Shown: piece after piece, positions 60,368-64,000 of the stretch
Layout: each line of letters starts with the position of its first letter
Numbering within the stretch: position 1 is the first letter of the stretch
From: Paramacrobiotus metropolitanus
Lineage: Eukaryota > Tardigrada > Eutardigrada > Parachela > Macrobiotidae
DNA: 64,000 bases
Assembly (NCBI RefSeq): GCF_019649055.1
Contig: NW_026570411.1
Span: 124,001 to 188,000 of the forward strand
Direction: 5' to 3'
The notes under the pieces: model-generated
Told to the model about the DNA's origin: nothing
Database searches by the model: none
Seen by the model: the letters and a program-made list of their open reading frames with translations, nothing else
Made by a program: the position numbers and the translations under genes

Positions 60368-61045
60368 TTAATTAGCAGTGGCCGGATCCTGCAACCTTGT
60401 CACAGCGCACTGACAGTTGGGAACAGATTGGGGTGTAGGTCGCTTGATTCTTTTCCTGGTGGTCAGTCGGCGGTGTCGGTAGTCCATTCGGTCCATCTGC
60501 CGGAGCGCCTGCAGACTGGCCGTCTGCGACAGCTTCCTCTTGCAATTGGCTGGCTGCTGAACTGTTGGCGGCAGGCGCGCCTCCTCCCCGCCGTACAGGA
60601 CGCTTTCATATATATGATCGGGTTCCGGAGCAGATTCTGATTGGCCGGCAGTGGTCCGGTCTGCTGATAGGCTTTGGTATACTGCATCCTGCACGCGCAA
60701 CCAGCTTGCCCCATGTGCGTCCATTGCCCGCAGCACTTCGGTGGTTGGAGGCACGGGTGGGACAGGAGGGGCGTTCTCAGTGGCAGGAGTATTCTCAGTG
60801 GCAGGGATATTATCACTGGCAGCGGTATTATTTCTGGTATCATCGCGGCTTCTTCGTCTGCTCTGTACCCATCCAATGCAACGATATACAGATACGGCTG
60901 CTATCAGCAGCAAAGCAATTAAAGTGATTAAGCACCCTAGTAAAACTCCCTCTGGACAAGTGTCTACACGGACACATTCTTTCGGGCTCGTGCTTGGGGA
61001 CTGGCCGGCGACAGTTAAACTGTCGACAACTGTGGTGTCATTCAT
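60368..61045 (-). CDS. Family D membrane protein with tyrosine-motif tail, copy 2 (225 aa)
   Basis: ATG at 61045 (MNDTTVVDSLTVAGQSPS), stop at 60370-60368. Cysteines at 24 and 30, transmembrane helix at about 33-54 (VLLGCLITLIALLLIAAVSV), then WVQSRRRSRDD as stop-transfer. The tail has an ATENTP-type repeat, PPVPPVPP (a possible SH3 ligand), EVLRA, YQSL at 123-126, YESVLYGGEE from 146, and basic clusters (CKRKLSQ, RKRIKRP). It shares with copy 1 (36421-37032) the start, EVxRA, the YxxVL-x(3)-EE motif and a closely matching TATA promoter. N-terminus outside and tail inside by charge. Function unknown; a signalling or sorting adaptor is inference. Confidence 0.75.
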   Translation of the reverse strand: MNDTTVVDSLTVAGQSPSTSPKECVRVDTCPEGVLLGCLITLIALLLIAAVSVYRCIGWVQSRRRSRDDTRNNTAASDNIPATENTPATENAPPVPPVPPTTEVLRAMDAHGASWLRVQDAVYQSLSADRTTAGQSESAPEPDHIYESVLYGGEEARLPPTVQQPANCKRKLSQTASLQALRQMDRMDYRHRRLTTRKRIKRPTPQSVPNCQCAVTRLQDPATAN

Positions 61046-61137
61046 ACCTATGCCTTATGAGATACACACGTACAGAATATTCACATGTACAAAACAAAAA
61101 ATTTTAACAAGTAACGCGTACAGGAAGAATGCCATCG

Positions 61138-61177
61138 TCTTACGAGTAATCGTGGATTTTATAGCCACGAATGGCTT
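61138..61177 (-). promoter_or_regulatory. Conserved TATA promoter of family D, copy 2
   Basis: On the minus strand TAAGCCATTCGTGGC, then TATAAAATCCACGA and TACTCGTA. The TATA box is at 61163-61157, 112 bases before the ATG. See the match at 36263-36304. Confidence 0.75.
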
Positions 61178-61234
61178 ATGATGATTTACAGATAATTATG
61201 TTGTTTAGTAGCCGTTCTGCATGTACGTATCGGC

Positions 61235-61380
61235 CTATCGGGACAAGGGCTGCTGTGCTACTCTTTCCATCCTGTCCATTTCCGCCTTCGTCACTAGCTG
61301 TTCGATGTGTATCTCCCCATCTACCCGTATCACGATGAAATACACTATAGCATTATTCTGGCATTGTACACTTCTGTTTA
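61235..61380 (-). other. Conserved frame upstream of family D, copy 2
   Basis: Reads CQNNAIVYFIVIRVDGEIHI and ends QPLSR at a stop (61235-61237), within a longer open minus-strand frame (61235-61669). It matches the frame at 36077-36225 upstream of copy 1. Confidence 0.35.
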
Positions 61381-61739
61381 GAAATAATAACATTAATTCC
61401 TCAACTTGATATATGTATACATGTACACGGGCATATGGGCCGCACTGTAGTTGCGCACTTGCGCATCTAGTACTAATACCGTACTCGTACATATATTCTT
61501 GCGCTAATCTTAGTTTAATTTGATTTACCGCTGGCAGCCTGGAACGCGGAAATGAATCAGATCCCATAAAATACGCTAAACCTGGAGTACATAGAAAACC
61601 AAAAAAAAAGATCGAAGCGAAATTCAAAAGACATTTCACTGAATTACTGCAGTATTTCTGGCCCTGCATGGTGATTTCCAGTGTTACCGAAATTTAAATA
61701 ATTAATTCTATTAATAGGCAAGGTAATTATTTTGTAACC

Positions 61740-62150
61740 GGTTTCCGCTTAAGTGTTAAGTGATCCCCGGCTCGAATGGCATCAAATCCGTGTATATGCA
61801 TGAAATTATACTTCGTTTTCGCGCTCTCCTAGCTAAACCTTTTTGCTTTAAGTTTTATGACATTCTCTATAGTTTCTCTATAGTACTAGTCAGATCGATA
61901 TTTTGTATACATAGAAGTGAAAACAGTTGGTGCGAGTAACAGACATTTTCCTTACTTATATTCAGCTGTACCAAAAGTTTCGTTCTGGACCGACCTAGTT
62001 CTTTAAGTTCTGCATGTGACGCACGTAAGCAAGACGGTCGTTTTTTACACCAAACCACGGTTCGAGCGTTATTTTTTTTAATTTTGAAATAAATTTTGAA
62101 TTTTTTTTTAAAGTTTAAGAAATAAATGGTGCAACTGTGGTTTGGTCACT
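61740..62150. repeat. Foldback element FB9, left part, decayed
   Basis: CCGGCTCGAATGGCATCAAA, TTCGTTTTCGCGCTCTCC and AGCTGTACCAAAAGTTTCG follow the family order. The right arm is missing after the central ATTTTGAAATAAATTTTGAA region. Confidence 0.6.
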
Positions 62151-62548
62151 TTGATATTATAGCGACTGTGGTTAAATTCAAATAATTAGAACTTTATTTG
62201 ATTGGTCAGTCTGTGTGGATTGATGAGTCACAGCTGGCTAGTGTGTTAACGGTGTTTAACGGTGTGATGTGAAATGGAAAATTGGACGCTGATCAGTCGG
62301 TAATTGAGTAACTTCCTAAATTTGAATAAATTGGTCCATGGACATTCTGTCGTTCGTTCGGTCGAAATAACCTCTCGTTCTTCCACCTAATCACGCAGCA
62401 TTCTTCCCGGAAAACAGTAAGACCATTTCCTGTTCATAAACTTTCTAATTGCAAACAATTAGACCACCAACATCGGTCTGTTTAGCGGCGTGGCGCGGCG
62501 TGTAGCCAACCCACAGTAAACGGGAGCACACCGTCAGCCTTCCGTTGT
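62151..62548. other. Spacer, possible promoter or 5' UTR of the next frame
   Basis: No clear TATA box or repeat recognised. Confidence 0.3.
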
Positions 62549-62779
62549 ATGGCGCTTCCTGATTCAAGGGATCGCAAAGAGCCCCCATCAGCTCCTAACG
62601 TAGAAGAACAGTGGAAAGTAGTGCAGAATCGAGGTGCGAAGCGTATGCGAGCTGGAATAGCGGACGTAGAGCGAAGTGCAGCAGAGCATCAAGAGTACCT
62701 CGGATCCGAAGCCATAGCGTACAGAATCTCGTGGTCGGATTACAAGTGGTGGAGACAGCAGGAGCAGACACGTAAGGGT
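62549..62779 (+). CDS. Possible first exon of an unknown gene
   Basis: ATG at 62549 opens a polar frame (MALPDSRDRKEPPSAPNVEE, then QWKVVQNRGAKRMRAG) that runs to a good donor (CGTAAGG/GTAAGCACC near 62779). Unspliced it would stop at 62795-62797. The W-K-V-V-x-R segment recalls the low-complexity proteins of retroelements, but too weakly to name. Later exons would lie beyond the repeats to the right or outside the window. Confidence 0.35.
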
Positions 62780-62819
62780 AAGCACCATCATCCCTAAGTT
62801 TTAATCGTAGAGATTAAGC

Positions 62820-62960
62820 AGGTTGCGGTATCAACGAAGGGGTACGATTGACGATAGAATTAACGACGGGGTACGATTAACGAACGTTTAAACGGCATTA
62901 CCCGTCGTTATTAACGAAACGAAGGGGGTATCGTTACGTTAATAACGACGTTGAAATTCA
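62820..62960. repeat. AACGACGGGGTACGATTAACG-type repeat
   Basis: Short direct and inverted words (GGGGTACGATT twice, 36 bases apart, then TTAACGAAACG and GTTAATAACGACG) cluster here. Possibly a decayed MITE; related words recur near 63525-63590. Confidence 0.5.
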
Positions 62961-64000
62961 GTAATGAACGACTGGGCTTACATAGACCATTGAGCACGAA
63001 GACTGCATAGGCGAGACAGTCTACCCAGTGAATTTTTGCCTGGGCATTCAGTCCTGAGTTGCCCACTCGACTCGAATTATTCGAAAATCGTACCAGTCTC
63101 GACAGTTGCTCTGTTGTCAGTTAGCTTTTTGCCAGCTACTTTGAAAGCAGAATAATTTACGCTTTCATAAATGTGACAAAAAATTATTTCAAAAATCAAA
63201 ACACAGTTGCACAAATACTTGTTTCAGGAGCTTATGTTCTACAGCAACTTTGTAACCATCTTTCAAGTGCAACTGCAAGTCACGCATTCTAGAATGGAAA
63301 ATGACAGTTCTATAGAACGTCTGCGCGAAAACTTTATCCTCATTTCTTTCTAACGTGTGTATACCATATAAAAAAGATCTACTTTGTTATTAATTTTTAT
63401 GCTGGTAAACGAAATTATTTTGAAATTGTACAAAATATTGGACGGAGAATGTTTGATACCTACAGTAGTTCCTCACGTTAATATCAGGAGCAGTAAATTT
63501 TTTAGTTCATAACGCAACCTCCTATTCGAATCAACGGAACGTTAAATTAACAACGCCAAGATCGTCGTTAATTTTGCCGTTATTCGTACGGCCGTGCAAA
63601 ACGCAACCTACTTATTGTGAGGTTTTGAGGCAGATTTTATGTGTGAAAACCTACGCATTGGAGAGATATTTTACTCGTATTGAGGACTGACGTTTTAACG
63701 TAATGCAGTATCCCGTGTGTGTCCATACTCGTATGGTTTATTTCTGATGCAGTCGTATGAAGTTTTATGAAAATTTCTGGTTTGAATTCGTATCAAATCC
63801 ATCTGAAAATTTTGAGAACTGCTGTATTTTAGGAAAGTTTGGTAGAAGGGCAGAATTTTCGTTTCTCGTGAGGATTTTCCGAAACGTGCCTAGACGTGCA
63901 AGATTTGCATGTAAGCTTGAGATTGTAAATCGTGATAAGCGAGCGTCGGCATGTCGACCACTGAACCGACAGCGCGAGGCAGCGCAGATAGGACAAAAGA
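62961..64000. other. Right-end spacer
   Basis: AT-rich without supported genes; may be intron of the preceding frame. Confidence 0.35.

Overview
The window is nuclear DNA of an animal. It has spliceosomal introns, an actin gene, a CYP4-type cytochrome P450 and secreted immunoglobulin-fold proteins. GC-rich coding exons sit in AT-rich, repeat-laden flanks, which fits an invertebrate with a repeat-rich genome. I suspect an ecdysozoan, possibly a tardigrade, but nothing in the sequence proves the taxon.

Layout. 0-2 kb: the 3' end of an unrecognised gene, then relics of an astacin metalloprotease and of that same gene. 4.6-45 kb: a cluster of small paralogous genes. It has an Ig-domain family (intact copy at 4.7/13.8-14.6 kb, frameshifted copy at 32.4-33.5 kb, antisense relic at 17.2-17.7 kb) and four families of short single-pass membrane proteins, here called A (21.3 and 42.0 kb), B (24.3 kb), C (26.3 and 44.7 kb, relic at 43.7 kb) and D (36.4 and 60.4-61.0 kb). 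45.9-48.6 kb: a complete six-exon CYP4-type gene on the minus strand. 50.7-53.7 kb: a minus-strand actin gene whose second exon has lost about 115 bases. 54-64 kb: actin upstream region, family D copy 2 and repeats.

Between the genes are several repeat classes. These are a 90-bp tandem satellite (8.5-10.3 kb), a foldback family ending in TTAAGGGA with at least nine members, a TA-flanked TIR element nested in one foldback, a 0.9-kb repeat present twice in opposite orientation, a small MITE, and two tRNA-like Pol III units.

How the genes may work together is inference. The Ig proteins have a signal peptide and two Ig folds but no membrane anchor. The neighbouring A-D proteins have a transmembrane helix, juxtamembrane cysteines and short tails. 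Both D tails carry two YxxV/L tyrosine motifs. C and D copies keep conserved TATA promoters. The arrangement resembles a receptor/adaptor gene cluster evolving by duplication, inversion and decay, and I know of no described system with this composition.
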